The position numbers and the translations under genes are program-made. Positions 24,617-35,471 of a stretch of DNA of 64,000 nucleotides are shown here, one piece after another. Every line of letters begins with the position of its first letter. The stretch's first letter is position 1. The DNA comes from Enoplosus armatus (Eukaryota > Chordata > Actinopteri > Centrarchiformes > Enoplosidae): the NCBI RefSeq assembly GCF_043641665.1, contig NC_092187.1:1309501-1373500 (forward strand). The letters are read 5' to 3'. A model generated the notes under the pieces. It was not told where the DNA came from. It did not search any database and saw only the letters and a list, made by a program, of their open reading frames with translations.

Positions 24617-25594
24617 GGTGGCAGGACTCTTTCTCCGCTTTGGATCTCTAAAGTTGTGCTGTCTCTACTCCGTTGGAAATCGGTCGGAAGCGTGTTGCAC
24701 AAAACACTTTTTGGAAACAGTTTGGAAATTACAAATGACTTCCTGTTATTAGCGTTGGTGTTTGTGATTCAATGTTCTGATATTAGGAGGGTGACAATGT
24801 GTACTAAAGTTAGTTTTATTTAGCAGAAGCATAGGTAACACTAAGTTACACAAACTACCTCTGGCATAATCTTGTGTATTTTTGTCACGACACCATTAAT
24901 AGTAACTTCACATATTGCCAGACTCATCGCATTTGCTTTTATTTATTTATGAGCCCCGGTGGTTGCTCATTAGCTTGCCAGTTATGTAATTTGGTGCACT
25001 ATCAACATAGTTAAGCTACATATTAGCAGTCATGGTGCATGAAGATGATGTGGATCCTGAAGTTAGTCGGTCATATTCACATGTTGGGTAACTCACTAAA
25101 TGCCTGTTGCCATGGTTTGAGTTGTCACCCCTGCCAAGGTGAGACCCTTACCTGATGCAAGTCACCCAGCCAGCTGTGGGTTCAGACTTTTCCCTTTGAA
25201 TAGTGTTTCTATAACAGTGCGGTGCCTTCGCTGCTCAAATACGGAATGAAATGTGCTTGCGTCCTGTAATTACCACCTGTGGAAACAGAGGTGTTCCCAA
25301 TTTTTGTCATGTTCAATGCCAATGCAGGAAGTAGTATGCCTTATTTGTAGCAAGGCTGAATGTAAGGGTAAGGAGGTCATTTTGGTGGTCGGGCATGTAA
25401 GCACATCTGACTTTCATGCAGGAGACTGGAATTCACATCTGGTCACAGATCTGCAATTAAGATTTGCTGTCTTATTAACCATAACCCTGATTTTATGCCA
25501 ACCTTAACTAAGTGTTTTGGTTGCCTAAGCATAACCATATACCCGAAGTATACCTTAATCATAGTTTCTTTGCTAACCATGGTCTAACTTTACA
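24617..25594. other. Unannotated sequence
   Basis: No supported feature. The plus-strand frame at 24419-24823 is antisense to the BEL/Pao gag region and has no domain. Confidence 0.45.
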
Positions 25595-25907
25595 GGGAAA
25601 TTCTGGTATTTTTAAACCTGGGCCATATTGTTTTTTACAAATTTTGGTGTCTGAGAAATTGTTACCAAAAGTTTTGGAAGTGGTCCAGTATGTTTCCTCA
25701 GCCAGCAGCCTCGAGTAGGCTGCAATGGCTGAAACATAATCCTTATCCTGGTGAAAAGTATGTCCACTAAAAGATCTTGTTTTTGCCACTGACAAGGCTC
25801 AGATTGTCATTCTAAGTGTCTGACAACGTTATGGAAAGGATCCCTAAAGAGAAAGATAAAGAGGAAAATCCTTGTTTAATTAACGTTTAAAAATACCAGA
25901 ATTTCCC
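25595..25907. mobile_element. MITE with perfect 23-bp terminal inverted repeats
   Basis: The left end (25595-25617, beginning GGGAAATTCTGG) and right end (25885-25907, ending CCAGAATTTCCC) are exact reverse complements over 23 bp. The 313-bp element has no ORF of its own. Flanks are TTTACA on the left and TTTAAC on the right, so a TTTA-type target duplication is possible. The internal sequence, such as TCTGACAACGTTATGGAAAG, matches a MITE seen widely in fish. Confidence 0.85.
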
Positions 25908-27837
25908 TTTAACTATACTGTTGTTGCCATGTGGAGATTGTTGTGGAAAGAGAGAACTTTAAAAACATTGTTCTCTAAAATCAACCAACGTTGAATACCC
26001 AAAGGTAAAGAGGTAGCACACACACAGATCTTCACTACAAAGTTGACTAATCCCATTTTCACCAATTTCTTTCGGCCATGTCAAACATGCTCACGTGTCG
26101 GCCCAGTGGCCCTCATCAGAGCACAGGGGGAAATAGAGGTCATTAATGCGCAGGTGTTGGCAGGTGATTGATTTACATGGTCCAATATTTCATTGTGTAA
26201 ATTATTTTTTCATTATTTTCCTTAACAGTGTACATTGTTTTTACAGTGTTTTTGTCTAGTGTCGTCAATTTTATAAGAAGAAAATATCTGTCTTTTCAAA
26301 AGAAACTAATGTTTGTTACAGCAACTGTGGAGGGTTATTTGTTTACAGTGTTATTTCCAGATGTCACTGCTAACTAATTTCACAGTGGCATATTTAAAAA
26401 TTGTGCATGTAGCATCTCTTTGTTAAACCCTTAACCAAGAGGAGAGGTGGTTCTCTGGAGGAGTAAATAAAAGCCATTTAGAGATTTGGTATTCCCTTTG
26501 TCTTTGACTGGAACTGCCACAGCCGCTTTTATGTGGCTTAATGTTTACATTTACAACCCTGTGAGACTTTACCAGATGAAGACAAATTATATCGATTGCT
26601 GTAAATTATTCAATGCGAATTAATAAAGGATGGTTTAGTGTGATAAATAAGTAGTTTAAGAACATGCAATCTCTTTGAGAAGCCTCTTTTCAGAGGGTCG
26701 TTACAGAAGCATTTCTACTTCAGTGGACGGTAACCGCAGATTGACAGGAGTAATGACGTCATCGCAAGAACTTGGTGTGCTTCTCTGTGCGTTGAACCAT
26801 CAGGAGGCCCCTGGGTCCTCACACGTTTTTCCTACTTAAATCCACCAGAGACTGTTTTATGTCTGACTTTAATTTTTTTTTAATCTATCCACTTTGAAGT
26901 TAGCTTTTTGAAGCCTGGTTAGTTAGTCTCAAAGCTTCACCCAGCAGAGCTCCGTTTAGTCAATAGAGGAGCTTTCATGGGGAATCAGTTCCACATAACT
27001 GCAATTGTTATTGTTATGGGATATTCTCCAATGTAGTAATGGTTTATTTATGTGTTTGAGGTGTTATTTACGCCTTCAGAAGCAGCAGCCTGCTGCTGGG
27101 CAGTCATTGCACTCTCATGCTGTACAGCCAAAATAATTAAATTCCAGTGGACATCCCAAAGTTTTCAAACATACCTAATACTTCAGGCTGGATTTTGGAA
27201 AAATATGTGTAAAATGGGTATGCACCAGCCATGAGTAATACAGTGTTAACATCATAAACCAGAATGAAGAGCTCAAAAAAGCCCATACAGAGTTGGATAC
27301 TGTCAGGAAGTGTAGAAATTATAATAAAGGTTACTTTAGAGGAAACAAAAGAGGAAATGGTAAGACCTAATTGGTCAGAACCATAATATAACCGCGATTC
27401 TTCAGCCGTTTGTGCTGCTGTAGGCATTTGAATGTCATTCATTCATGCGTGTAATGTGTGGTAATGTCAGGTTGCTTACTGTTGACGTTTTCCCTACATG
27501 TAACCATAGACTAAATGATGATGTGTTCTCTGGTGTCGCTGAACTACATGTCGCCATCGGTGTGTGCACATGGCTCTGAACTGTGGGCAAAGTGTGTATG
27601 TGGATAATGTTGCATGTAACGGTGTAACACTACCCCTTCCAGACTGAGTTGGCAAGCGACTCCAGTGCCCAAATGAATATAACCAGCTGATCGGTAAGAG
27701 GTAAAAAAGCAACGCCACCAATTTAAACAATTTAAGTTTAAACACTAACATTGAATGTAGCTAGCGCAGCCGGTTGTGGTGATCTGATGCGCTTTCTGCT
27801 GTTTAAATGTATGCCATGCATTTTCAATTTCTTCCTG
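25908..27837. other. Unannotated sequence
   Basis: No supported coding region. A CRE-like palindrome TGACGTCA occurs at about 26755, in isolation. Confidence 0.45.
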
Positions 27838-27945
27838 AAAGAGGTCATATTATGCTTTCCGTGTTTTCCCCGTTCCTTTAGAGTGTTATATTTTTTTGCG
27901 CATGAAAAGGATCTGCAAAGTTACCCAGCCCAAAGTCTTCTGTAA
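27838..27945 (-). repeat. Fish MITE-like repeat, family B
   Basis: AAAGAGGTCATATTATGCTT, TTTAGAGTGTTATATTTTTT and GCATGAAAAGGATCTGCAAA then GTTACCCAGCCCAAAGTC are the characteristic ordered blocks of a dispersed teleost element that I recognise. Only one end is present. Confidence 0.55.
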
Positions 27946-29425
27946 CCTGTGTACATCCCGATGTAACACATTTGCATTATGGCAGCCATTGAAATTCATT
28001 TTCACCACTATTTGTCAGCAGTGCAACCCAACCTTTCATCGTGTCCCATTAATTTCATGGAGAACTGCTTCCTGAACCGGGGACAGTACAGTGCTTGATT
28101 TTCCACGCGGTTGCTCCTGAAAGACGGGAGGCAGTTCCCTCTTTGTTGGACCAATCTTGAGATTCAGCATCACAACCTGTTGGTTTGCTTTATTATTTGT
28201 GGATTTGTTATGTTTCAAACAATCAAGACGCTGTTCACCGTAGGCCTCGGCCAACTTACAAGCTAACGTTATTGTGTTCAAGTCGTTTTGCTAATCAGCT
28301 GTAGGCCCACCATAACCACATATTGTGTAGAAATATGGTGATTGTTTTTTTCGTTCTCAACATGTTGAACAGTGTTGAAGTGTGGATTTATGATTACACG
28401 TTGTAATGTTACGTTGTCATTTTTCTACCTGCTCTGAGCCATCGCTCTCCTTTCATAGCACTTGCAGACGGAAGGCAGACTAAGATGACTAACTTAGCTG
28501 TAACTTGGAGCTCTGTTCCATGGAGGCCGTTCACTATACCCAACGGTATAATGTAATGTGTCGGTGTGCGCGTATGTGTTTACAAGCGCATGTGCGGTCT
28601 GCCAGTTTAACAGGGGCAGCGCTGATTGGCGTTTTGGATGTTGACTGTTTTCATCTGATGCAAAATCTGTTATGATTACTTCGTTTTCCTCTGTCTTTTA
28701 GAGATTTGACAGCCTGCAAATGTTAACTACACTATACTATAAATATTTTACTTGATTAAAAGCATAAGCTACTGCAGTCACTGTATAATGGACAGTTTTG
28801 TTTTTGTCCAAAGCGTGACTTAATTCAAAAAAATCTGTAAAAATTAATACTGGCTTTGGAATTTCATAAGCAAAAAAAAACCCGCCACACATTGAGTTGT
28901 AAGATAAATACATTTTGTCTCTGATTAGAACCATTTGTCTTTTACAGATTCCTACAGATCCCTTCTCACATCAAACTGTATGCTGGGGCAACCTTGTGGA
29001 TCTTGTGATTATGAGAGTATGAGTAAGATGTTGACTTGTAATACACAGGAAATTAAATACATCAGATGACGAACAACGAAACGCAGAAAGCCTAACATGT
29101 TTGATCGAGGCTATTCCATTATGCCCTATAAAAATAAGAAAATGACCCACTGAAATTCAATGTAGGGGTCCAGCCACGCACCTAGCAACACCCTAGAAAC
29201 CTTGAATACTCTAGCAATATCATCAGTATGAGTTTCATCCAGCAGTCGACAGCAGTGGTATCTGGATGTGTCTTTTTACAGTAAAGTTGAGTCAGTAAAT
29301 TGAGTTGCGAGGCTTGATGTTTTTATGTTGACCCTCTAATATTCGGCAGCAACCCCCAAGAGAAATAATAGAGGGCTTTCATGTTTAAAGTCAAGTATAT
29401 CCTGTCTTTTCTCTTCTCTTTCAGG
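27946..29425. other. Unannotated sequence
   Basis: No supported gene or repeat family recognised. Confidence 0.45.
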
Positions 29426-29582
29426 TCAACTTGGAGTTCACGCGTACCACAACTGTTCCTCTGATATCAAAATTCATTGGACAACTAGACAGATACACTG
29501 ATGACCCGTTGAAGGTTTTCTGTGCCAAAGGAGGATCTGCGGGACAGAAAATCTGCACCATAATGGCACTGACAGTAAGAGT
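29426..29582 (+). CDS. Exon-like ORF of unidentified, probably transposon-linked, gene
   Basis: A pyrimidine-rich tract and CAG acceptor (29407-29425) precede an open frame reading VNLEFTRTTTVPLISKFIGQ, then LDRYTDDPLKVFCAKGG, and ending before AGAGTAAGTG, a good splice donor. It looks like one internal exon of about 52 codons. I associate the sequence style with multi-exon predicted proteins that occur in many copies in fish genomes and may belong to the same element type as the locus at 60.9-63.5 kb, but I cannot confirm that. A candidate next exon after TTATTTCAG at about 30106-30114 has a stop after ten codons and is then interrupted by L2 copy 3. The gene is therefore probably broken. 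No function is assigned. Confidence 0.4.
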
Positions 29583-29587
29583 AAGTG

Positions 29588-29591
<4 letters not shown>

Positions 29592-29628
<37 letters not shown>

Positions 29629-29726
29629 TTTTTTTTTTTAAGGTGTCGAGCAACAAGCTGCTGAAATGCCACTGGAATTCTTAGGATTTTTCTCTTGCTA
29701 TTCCTCCTCCTCCTCCTCCTCCTCAT
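29592..29726. repeat. TA microsatellite and CTC run
   Basis: A (TA)n tract spans about 29592-29624, directly after the exon donor, and a (CTC)n run about 29703-29726. Confidence 0.9.
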
Positions 29727-30199
29727 TTCTTCTCCTTTCTTTTCTAAAAGTTAAACAGATTAACTGGCCTAGAGTGATTTCACGTAGCAAATATGGGTTT
29801 GTGAATTCATGTTACCGAACATTCACCACCTTCTGATTTCTTGGAGACCTTTAGTGATCTTTGCATTAAAGCAGCGACAAACAATTTCTCTCATGCAAAG
29901 TATTTATTATACAATCAAAAAATGGACATTATATTACACATTATATTTGAGATCATATCAGTTACTATTACAGGTCCGGCAAGTACAGCCCTGCCTGCTC
30001 TAGTCTTAAAATATTACTAAATCTATTAAACTTAAAATTCAGCATTACTTAAACTGTAAATCAATGTATTGACTATGTAATTTTCTTTGGAATCTTGTTG
30101 ATATTCTTATTTCAGAATGAAAACACAAACATCAAGCGCAACTAAGTCCTGAGGAGCGTGGAAAAGTGTCTTCCTCAATCAAGAATATGAGGTGTATGT
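29727..30199. other. Unannotated; possible broken exon before L2
   Basis: Mostly featureless AT-rich DNA. The segment after the acceptor-like TTATTTCAG (30106-30114) reads NENTNIKRN and then a stop, and may be a decayed exon linked to 29426-29582. Confidence 0.35.
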
Positions 30200-30442
30200 C
30201 AATTCAATTTATTTCTATATAGCGCCAAATCACAACAAAGTCATCTCATGACACTTTACAAAATAGAGCAGGTCTAGACCGACTCTTTATAATGTTATTA
30301 CAGAGACCCAACAGTTCCCACCATGAGCAAGCACTTTGGCGACAGTGGCAAGGAAAAACTTCCTTTTAAGAGGCAGAAACCTCGAGCAGAACCAGACTCT
30401 AGGTGGGGGGGGTCATCTGCTTTGACCGGTTGGGTTTGAGAG

Positions 30443-30493
<51 letters not shown>

Positions 30494-32610
30494 GACAGAG
30501 AGATAGACGTAGAGACACAGATAGACAGACAGACAGACAGGTAGGCAAAGATGTATGGCAGCACTAGCAGTAGAAATAGCTGTAATACTAGCTGAGATTA
30601 ATAATAGCAGCTTTAATAGTAACAGAACTACGACTAAACATAATAACTGTAGCAATGAGAGTCAGGCAGGCCCATGGCGGCAGCAGCCAGGCGTACCAGG
30701 ACCACGATCCACAGGAACCTGCGAGACGACAAAGCACAAAGAAACTCCGGGGAAGAAATAAAGTTAGTAACATGCATTGGACTGTGATGAATGTGCAAAG
30801 ATGAAGAGGGAGAGGAGGAAAGCTCAGTGCATCATGGAAAGTCTCCCCAGCAGTCTAGGCCTATAGCAGCATAACTAGGGGGCTGGTCCAGGCAGGCCTG
30901 AGCCAGCCCTTAACTATAAGCCTTATCAAAAAGCAAATTAAGCCTACTCTTAAAAGTAGAGAGTGTGTCTGTCTCCCGGACCCAAACTGGGAGCCGATTC
31001 CACAGGAGAGGAGCTTGATAGCTGAAGGCTCTGGCTCCTGTTCTGTTTTTGGAGACTCTAGGAACCACAAGCAGCCCTGCATTCTGGGAGCGGAGTGCTC
31101 TAGTGGGGTAATAGGGTACTATGAACTCTTTAAGATATGATGGTGCCTGACCAGTAAGAGCTTTGTAGGTGAGGAGAAGGATTTTAAACTCTATTCTAGA
31201 TTTTACAGGGAGCCAGTGCAGCGACGCTAATACAGGAGAAATATGATCTCTTTTCCTGGTTCCTGTCAGTACACGTGCTGCAGCATTCTGGATCAGCTGG
31301 AGAGTCCTCAGGGACTTATTGGGACAGCCTGATAATAAAGAATTGCAATAATCCAGCCTAGACGTGACAAATGCATGGACTAATTTTTCTGCATCTGTTT
31401 GAGACAGGATCTTCCTGATTTTTGCAATGTTACGTAGGTGAAAGAAGGCAGTCCTTGAAGTTTGTTTTACGTGGGAGTTAAAGGACATGTCCTGATCAAA
31501 GACAACTCCGAGATTCCTCACGGTGGTGCTGGAGGCCAGGGCAATGCCATCTAGGGTAACAATATCCTTAGATACTGTGTTTCTGAGGTGTTCAGGGCCA
31601 AGAACAATAACTTCTGTCTTGTCTGAGTTCAACATCAGATAATTACAGGTCATCCAGGTCTTTATGTCCTTAAGGCATGTTTGAAGCTTGGCTAACTGAT
31701 GAGGTTCTTCTGGCTTGATCGATAAATATAGCTGGGTATCATCCGCATAGCAATGAAAATGTATGGAGTGTTTTCTAATAATATCCCCTAAAGGAAGCAT
31801 ATATAAGGTGAATAGTATTGGTCCAAGCACAGAACCTTGTGGAACTCCATGACTGACTTTGGCATACATGGAGGATTCATCGTTAACATGTACAAACTGA
31901 GATCGATCTGATAAATACGACTTAAACCAGCTTAGTGCGGTTCCTTTGATGCCAATTAAATGTTCCAGTCTCTGTAATAGGATATGATGGTCAATGGTGT
32001 CGAATGCAGCACTAAGATCTAACAAAACAAGTATAGAGACAAGTCCTTTGTCTGATGCAGTTAGAAGGTCATTTGTAACTTTCACCAGTGCTGTCTCTGT
32101 GCTATGATGAGCTCTGAAACCTGACTGAAAATCCTCAAGCAACCTATTGTCATGTAGAAAATCACACAGCTGGTTGGCGACTGCTTTCTCAAGAATCTTG
32201 GAGAGAAAGGGAAGGTTAGATATAGGTCTATAGTTGGCTAAAACCTCTGGATCAAGAGTGGGCTTTTTAAGAAGAGGTTTAATTACAGCTACTTTAAAGG
32301 ACTGTGGTACGTAGCCTCTTAATAAAGACAGATTGATCATGTCTAGTAAAGAAGTGCTGACTAAAGGTAAAACCTCTTTGAGCAGCCAGGTTGGGATGGG
32401 GTCTAAGAGACAAGTTGATGGCTTAGATGAAGAGATAGTTTTAGTAATTTGGTGAAGGTCAATGGGAGAAAAGCAATCTAAATATACATCAGGTTTTACA
32501 GCTATTTCTGAGATTCCTGTGTTTGAAGGTAAGGTACCACCTGAAGACAGGAGGTGATCAATTCTGTCTCTAATAGTTAGAATTTTATCATTAAAGAAGC
32601 TCATGAAATC
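30200..32610 (-). mobile_element. L2-clade LINE, copy 3, longest copy
   Basis: Minus-strand non-LTR element. From right to left it has the RT ORF (32604-30910), a 3' UTR with CTGT/CT microsatellites (plus 30440-30541), the conserved terminal motif (plus TATATAGCGCC near 30217), and a short GAATT-type tail at 30200. The 5' end is near 32604-32620, because a TAG stop lies four codons upstream of the ATG and no endonuclease domain follows. It is thus 5'-truncated. Family knowledge: L2-clade LINEs encode an endonuclease plus RT and insert by target-primed reverse transcription. Confidence 0.93.
30910..32604 (-). CDS. L2-type reverse transcriptase, 564 codons, open
   Basis: This is the longest intact frame in the window. 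Residues 125-132 are YRPISNLP. Residues 194-206 hold [13 protein letters not shown] (motif A, first catalytic Asp). Residues 253-262 are [10 protein letters not shown] (motif B). Residues 286-289 are YADD (motif C), followed by TQLYLS typical of the L2/CR1 group. Residues about 325-331 are LNSDKTE (motif D). The C-terminal third includes [12 protein letters not shown] and ends DKAYS. Full L2 proteins also carry an N-terminal endonuclease, absent here, so this protein could at most supply RT activity. A 3-nt deletion near residue 554 ([12 protein letters not shown] against [12 protein letters not shown] in copy 2) distinguishes it. There is no promoter evidence. The ATG at 32604 is internal to the original ORF. 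Confidence 0.92.
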   Translation of the reverse strand: MSFFNDKILTIRDRIDHLLSSGGTLPSNTGISEIAVKPDVYLDCFSPIDLHQITKTISSSKPSTCLLDPIPTWLLKEVLPLVSTSLLDMINLSLLRGYVPQSFKVAVIKPLLKKPTLDPEVLANYRPISNLPFLSKILEKAVANQLCDFLHDNRLLEDFQSGFRAHHSTETALVKVTNDLLTASDKGLVSILVLLDLSAAFDTIDHHILLQRLEHLIGIKGTALSWFKSYLSDRSQFVHVNDESSMYAKVSHGVPQGSVLGPILFTLYMLPLGDIIRKHSIHFHCYADDTQLYLSIKPEEPHQLAKLQTCLKDIKTWMTCNYLMLNSDKTEVIVLGPEHLRNTVSKDIVTLDGIALASSTTVRNLGVVFDQDMSFNSHVKQTSRTAFFHLRNIAKIRKILSQTDAEKLVHAFVTSRLDYCNSLLSGCPNKSLRTLQLIQNAAARVLTGTRKRDHISPVLASLHWLPVKSRIEFKILLLTYKALTGQAPSYLKEFIVPYYPTRALRSQNAGLLVVPRVSKNRTGARAFSYQAPLLWNRLPVWVRETDTLSTFKSRLNLLFDKAYS

Positions 32611-32896
32611 AATCTACTCTCTTTACATTATAAATGTGTAATATATGTATTTACATCAATAGTTATGTTAATTGTCTCCTAGGCATCATTGTGGAGCACG
32701 ATTACCCTGGAAAAGTATAAAACAGTTGGAAGTACGAAGTATGGAACAGATTCATGAAACACTGACACCCTTATGCTGATCTCAGACTTGGTGTAGATGG
32801 GGGAAGTAGTACGTTATTCCTGACAAATTAATACGGTAACACCTACAGTACACTAAAACATTTTCAAGTGAAAGTTTGGATTCTTGCCCATGTAGT
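32611..32896. other. Short spacer between L2 copy 3 and the Tc1 element
   Basis: Nothing recognised. Confidence 0.5.
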
Positions 32897-33314
32897 TACA
32901 GTGCTGTGAAAAAGTATTTGCCCCCTTCCTGATTTCTTATATTTTTGCATATTTGTCACACTTAAACGTTTCAGATCATCAAACAAATTTTGATATTAGA
33001 CAAAGATAACCCGAGTAAATACAAAATGCAGTTTTTAAATGATTTCATTTATTAAGGGAAAAAAGCTATCCAAACCTACCTGGCCCTATGTGAAAAAATA
33101 ATTGCCTCCCCTTTTTAAATCATGAATTAACTATGATTAACCACATGTTTTGGAAAGCTGAGTTCAATTTCACTAGCCACACCCAGGCCTGATTACTGCC
33201 AGACCTGTTGAATCAAGAAATCACCTAAATAGAGCCTGTCTGACAAAATGAAGCAGGCTGAAATATCTCAAAAAGCAAGACATCATTCCGAGGTCTAAAG
33301 AAATTCAAGAACAG

Positions 33315-33713
33315 ATGAGAAACAAAGTCATTGACATCTATCATTCTGGAAAGAGTTACAAAGCCATTTCTAAGGCTTTGGGACTCCAGCGAACCACGGT
33401 GAGAGCCATTATCCACAAATGGAGAAAACTTGGAACAGTGGCGAACCTTCCCAGGGGGGGCCGGCCTACCAAAATTACTCCAAGAGCGCATCAACGACTC
33501 ATCCAGGAGGTCACAAAAGAACCAAGAACAACATCTAAAGAACTGCAGGACTCACTTGCCTCAGTTAAGGTCAGTGTCCATGATTCAACGATAAGAAAGA
33601 GACTGGGCAAAAATGGCATCCATGGGAGAGTTCCACGGCGAAAACTGAAACTAACACAGCATTTCATAAAAAGGACATCATACCAACAGTCAAACATGGT
33701 GGTGGTAGTGTGA
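33315..33713 (+). pseudogene. Tc1-type transposase, N-terminal DNA-binding half
   Basis: The frame opens MRNKVIDIYHSGKSYKAISK and continues through two helix-turn-helix subdomains (KALGLQRTTVRAIIHKWRK; then SKELQDSLASVKVSVHDSTI). The GRP linker (GGRPTKITPRA) lies between them. About residue 110 the family sequence breaks off at RRKLKL. The next recognisable segment, FHKKDIIPTVKHGGGS, is in another frame. So about 65-70 residues, including the first catalytic Asp, have been deleted and a frameshift introduced (junction about 33640-33662). The last ~20 residues of this frame are out-of-frame readthrough. Family role: binds the inverted repeats. It cannot catalyse transposition. Confidence 0.87.
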
Positions 33714-34144
33714 TGGTCTGGGGCTGCTTTGCTGCTTCAGGACCTGGACGACTTGCCGTAATTGATGGAACCATGAATTCTGCTCTCTACCAGAAAATCC
33801 TGAAGGAGAATGTCCGGCCATCAGTTCGAGACCTCAAGCTCAAGCGCACTTGGGTTATGCAGCAGGACAATGATCCGAAACACACCAGCAAGTCCACCTC
33901 TGAATGGCTTAAAAAAAACAAAATTAAGGTTTTGGAGTGGCCTAGTCAAAGTCTGGACTTAAATCCAATTGAGATGCTGTGGCACGACCTTAAACAGGCC
34001 GTTCATGCTCGGAAACCCTCCAATGTGGCTGAATTAAAACAATTCTGCAAAGAAGAGCGGGCCAAAATTCCTCCACAGCGATGTAAAAGACTCGAACGCT
34101 TGATTGCAGTTGTTGCCACCAAGGGTGGTACAACCAGTTATTAG
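33663..34144 (+). pseudogene. Tc1-type transposase, C-terminal catalytic half
   Basis: In this frame VMVWGCFAASGPGRLAVIDG leads to QQDNDPKHTSKS, which carries the second catalytic Asp. It is followed by LDLNPIEMLWHDLK with the catalytic Glu of the DDE triad spaced as in Tc1. The frame ends normally at 34144 (GGTTSY). The sequence before VMVWG (TVKHGGGS) is in the same frame from about 33663. With the first Asp missing upstream, the triad is incomplete. The high conservation of the rest points to a fairly young, internally deleted copy. Confidence 0.87.
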
Positions 34145-34239
34145 GTCTAGTGGGCAATTACTTTTTCACATAGGGCCAGGTAGGTTTGGATAGCTTTTTT
34201 CCCTTAATAAAATGAAATCAGGAACTGTACATTTGCTGC

Positions 34240-34818
34240 TCCTCGCGAGCGTAATAGACCCCCCTGTCACGAGAACAAGCCCTTCACCGGGAGTGTGTTC
34301 CTCCAAAATGAATGTGAAGTGGATCTGGACCAGCAAACAACGTGAGTAGCGACTCACAGCTAAGGATGCACAGTACACATTGGTACACATTAGCTATGCT
34401 CTTTTCCAGCCCTCTTGCTTCCAAAACTACTACAGGACTACTTTCTTTCCTAGAACTGCCACTGTATCACCACACAGCTGAAAATGAGTGCTGCAGGTTT
34501 GTTTACACACCTGGTAGGTGAATAAATATGGAACCAGCGTGTGTGGCTGCATGGTGATACAGTGGCACTTCTAGGAAAGACGGTAGTTTTTGGAAACAAG
34601 GGGTCTGGAAAAAAAGCGTCTAATTATTCAATGACAAACGTGTGTTGTTGAGCATCCTTCAAAAATTTGTTTTAGCTTTGCTTTGCCACTCTTTGCTTTG
34701 TTTCTTGGCCATATCCACTTCATCCATTTTGGAGAGCATTCCCTGTGAAGCGCTTGTTCTCACATCAGGGAAGGAGTTGATGGGTCAAACTTCATGGATT
34801 TATTACACTCTCACACCC
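34240..34818. mobile_element. Fold-back element with nested long inverted repeats
   Basis: Two pairs of inverted arms are nested. The outer pair (about 34250-34325 and 34711-34810) shares, after reverse complement, ATCCACTTCA, CATTTTGGAG, GTGAAG.GCTTGTTCTC and TTATTAC/CTATTAC. The inner pair (34402-34478 and 34541-34613) matches almost perfectly over CTTTCCTAGAA.TGCCACTG then TATCACCA. The loop is about 60 nt. No ORF is present. Structure fits a MITE or fold-back DNA element beside the Tc1 copy. Confidence 0.75.
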
Positions 34819-35460
34819 AGCTATCACTTTAATTTCATGACTGCAGCAATATGAAAGAAAAATGTTGCGGTAGAAATAAAAAAAAAAATTAAGAACTGTG
34901 AGAATCTCTTTAAACTCAATTATTCAGCTTGGTTGTGTCTAAGCTGACTGTTCTTTATTTATGTATTGCTGTTAGATGTTGTTGTAGGTGTGGGGCGAAT
35001 GTAAAAAACATTAACCAATTGAAAAAAAAGAAAAAAATGTTGAGCACATATACCTGGTGTCAATTTGAAACACATTGGGTTTATTAGTACTATTACATAA
35101 ATCCCATTTCATTCATGTTTGACTGACAAATACGCATGACATTCAGTCCATTAGTTTATCTTAAACCTACGTAATCCAAATGGATGGCAATTGTATATGC
35201 AATTAAAAGCCATAAATCTTAAATATTACGGCTAAATATTTTTCTGAGTGAATACACCGCAAAACCAGTAAAAACAGATCCTACATACAGTAAGTTGTAA
35301 AAATAATGTATTTTTATTACGAACACAACAAAATGAGAATAAATAATTACGACCAAAAGTACCACACTTTAAACATGTACATCGGTGGTGGATTCTGAAC
35401 AGTACCACACTAAGTAATAAATAATAAATACTTAATTAATATAATTTTCAAACAGGAAAG
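34819..35460. other. Unannotated AT-rich sequence
   Basis: Nothing recognised. Confidence 0.5.
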
Positions 35461-35471
35461 TGACTATTTGA

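Larger units (their letters stand above)
32897..34229 (+). mobile_element. Tc1/mariner transposon with internal deletion
   Basis: The left end is TA followed by CAGTGCTGTGAAAAAGTATT (32897 onward), typical of a fish Tc1 group. The left inverted repeat extends to about 33112. Its inner part (GGGAAAAAAGCTATCCAAAC and onward) is mirrored at 34150-34220. The outer right repeat is missing except possibly for ACTG plus TA at 34224-34229. Transposase coding lies in two frames between the ends. The element is about 1.3 kb, against about 1.6 kb expected for this type with long inverted ends. Confidence 0.88.

Noticed and set aside
24419..24823. 134-codon plus-strand frame
   Set aside because: It lies antisense to the BEL/Pao zinc-knuckle region and has no recognisable domain.
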